NCBI GenBank assembly: GCA_002409675.1
Contig: DHOB01000074.1
Coordinates: 14,982 to 20,653, forward strand
From: Ruminococcaceae bacterium UBA5401
GTDB lineage: Bacteria; Bacillota; Clostridia; Oscillospirales; Acutalibacteraceae
Direction: 5' to 3'
DNA length: 5,672 nt
The notes under the pieces are model-generated. The model had not been told where the DNA came from. It was given only the letters and a program-made list of their open reading frames with translations, and did not search any database. Position 1 is the first letter of the stretch; every line of letters starts with the position of its first letter. Shown one piece after another: positions 5,561 to 5,672 of the stretch. A program made the position numbers and the translations under genes.

Positions 5561-5671
5561 GGCGCATCCCTCCTCAATTTCTACGTTTATTCTGCCGCCG
5601 AACGGCCGGCCTGCCAGGCCCTTTTCCAGCGCCTGCAGAACCCGGCTCAGCCCGACGGAAGAGGCTGAGAT
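5561..5671 (-). other. Stop-free frame entering from the upstream edge, in phase with der
   Basis: Thirty-seven codons without a stop run from the edge straight into der in the same frame, reading SVGLSRVLQALEKGLAG in the middle. The first 26 codons have mostly G or C in third position (21 of 26), as in the neighbouring genes; the last stretch is more AT-rich and holds the der ribosome binding site. The other two minus-strand frames stop at 5649-5647 and 5576-5574. In Clostridia a DUF512/radical SAM gene often precedes der, so this may be the end of such a gene, a short intergenic region that happens to be open, or an N-terminal extension. Too little is present to identify it. Confidence 0.3.
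5568..5575 (-). promoter_or_regulatory. Ribosome binding site that sets the der TTG start
   Basis: On the minus strand GAGGAGGG lies 7 nt before the TTG at 5560. The ATG at 5567-5565 directly after it is too close and out of frame, so it is unlikely to be used. A TGA in another frame overlaps the start of this site (5576-5574). Confidence 0.8.
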
Positions 5672-5672
5672 A

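Noticed and set aside
4314..5567. A 417-codon minus-strand frame starting from the ATG at 5567, overlapping der
   Set aside because: It is out of frame with Der and gives an Arg/Gly/Ala-rich product without motifs; its ATG sits directly against the ribosome binding site.
3665..5668. A 667-codon open frame on the plus strand opposite der and plsY
   Set aside because: It lies antisense to two certain essential genes, its product is rich in Arg, His, Asp, Ala and Gly with no recognisable domain, and GC-rich genes commonly leave such long open frames on the opposite strand.

Overview
This is a GC-rich stretch of a Firmicutes chromosome, most likely a spore-forming member of the Clostridia (the Oscillospirales/Ruminococcaceae type fits best). 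The evidence is the protein set: a zinc-ribbon bL28, Der, an acyl-phosphate PlsY, ScpA/ScpB, and a GerW (YtfJ) protein that follows a DUF2953 protein, as I recall from Bacillus subtilis (ytfI-ytfJ). The placement rests on protein family and gene order, not on a database search. I see no insertion sequence, CRISPR array, tRNA, rRNA or phage gene. The window is almost entirely housekeeping genes.

Layout from right to left. The right edge (about 5561-5672) is the end of an upstream region that leads into der, and its reading is unresolved. der (5560-4226) and plsY (4225-3512) lie on the minus strand with no base between them and end at a bidirectional hairpin terminator (about 3464-3498). On the other side of that terminator, rpmB (3252-3440, plus strand) converges on plsY. 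rpmB has its own extended -10 promoter, an A-rich upstream stretch and a perfect Shine-Dalgarno sequence.

The intergenic region at 3053-3251 separates rpmB from a divergent minus-strand operon. That operon has a TTGTGT-17-TATAAT promoter (3107-3079) and runs, in order, through a site-2 protease (3052-2363), scpA (2338-1625), scpB (1644-1087), a DUF2953 membrane protein (1090-437) and gerW (456-31). The last four genes are 20-bp, 4-bp and 20-bp overlapped, so tight translational coupling is likely. Transcription probably continues past the left edge.

Functionally, the window joins ribosome biogenesis and translation (Der, bL28), the first acylation step of phospholipid synthesis (PlsY), chromosome condensation and segregation (ScpAB), and membrane or sporulation functions (M50 protease, DUF2953, GerW). 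I found no clearly novel system. The points most worth a second look are the stop-free frame that runs in phase into der, the DUF2953/M50 companions of the condensin genes, the scpA start without a normal ribosome binding site, and the GC palindrome between the divergent promoters.
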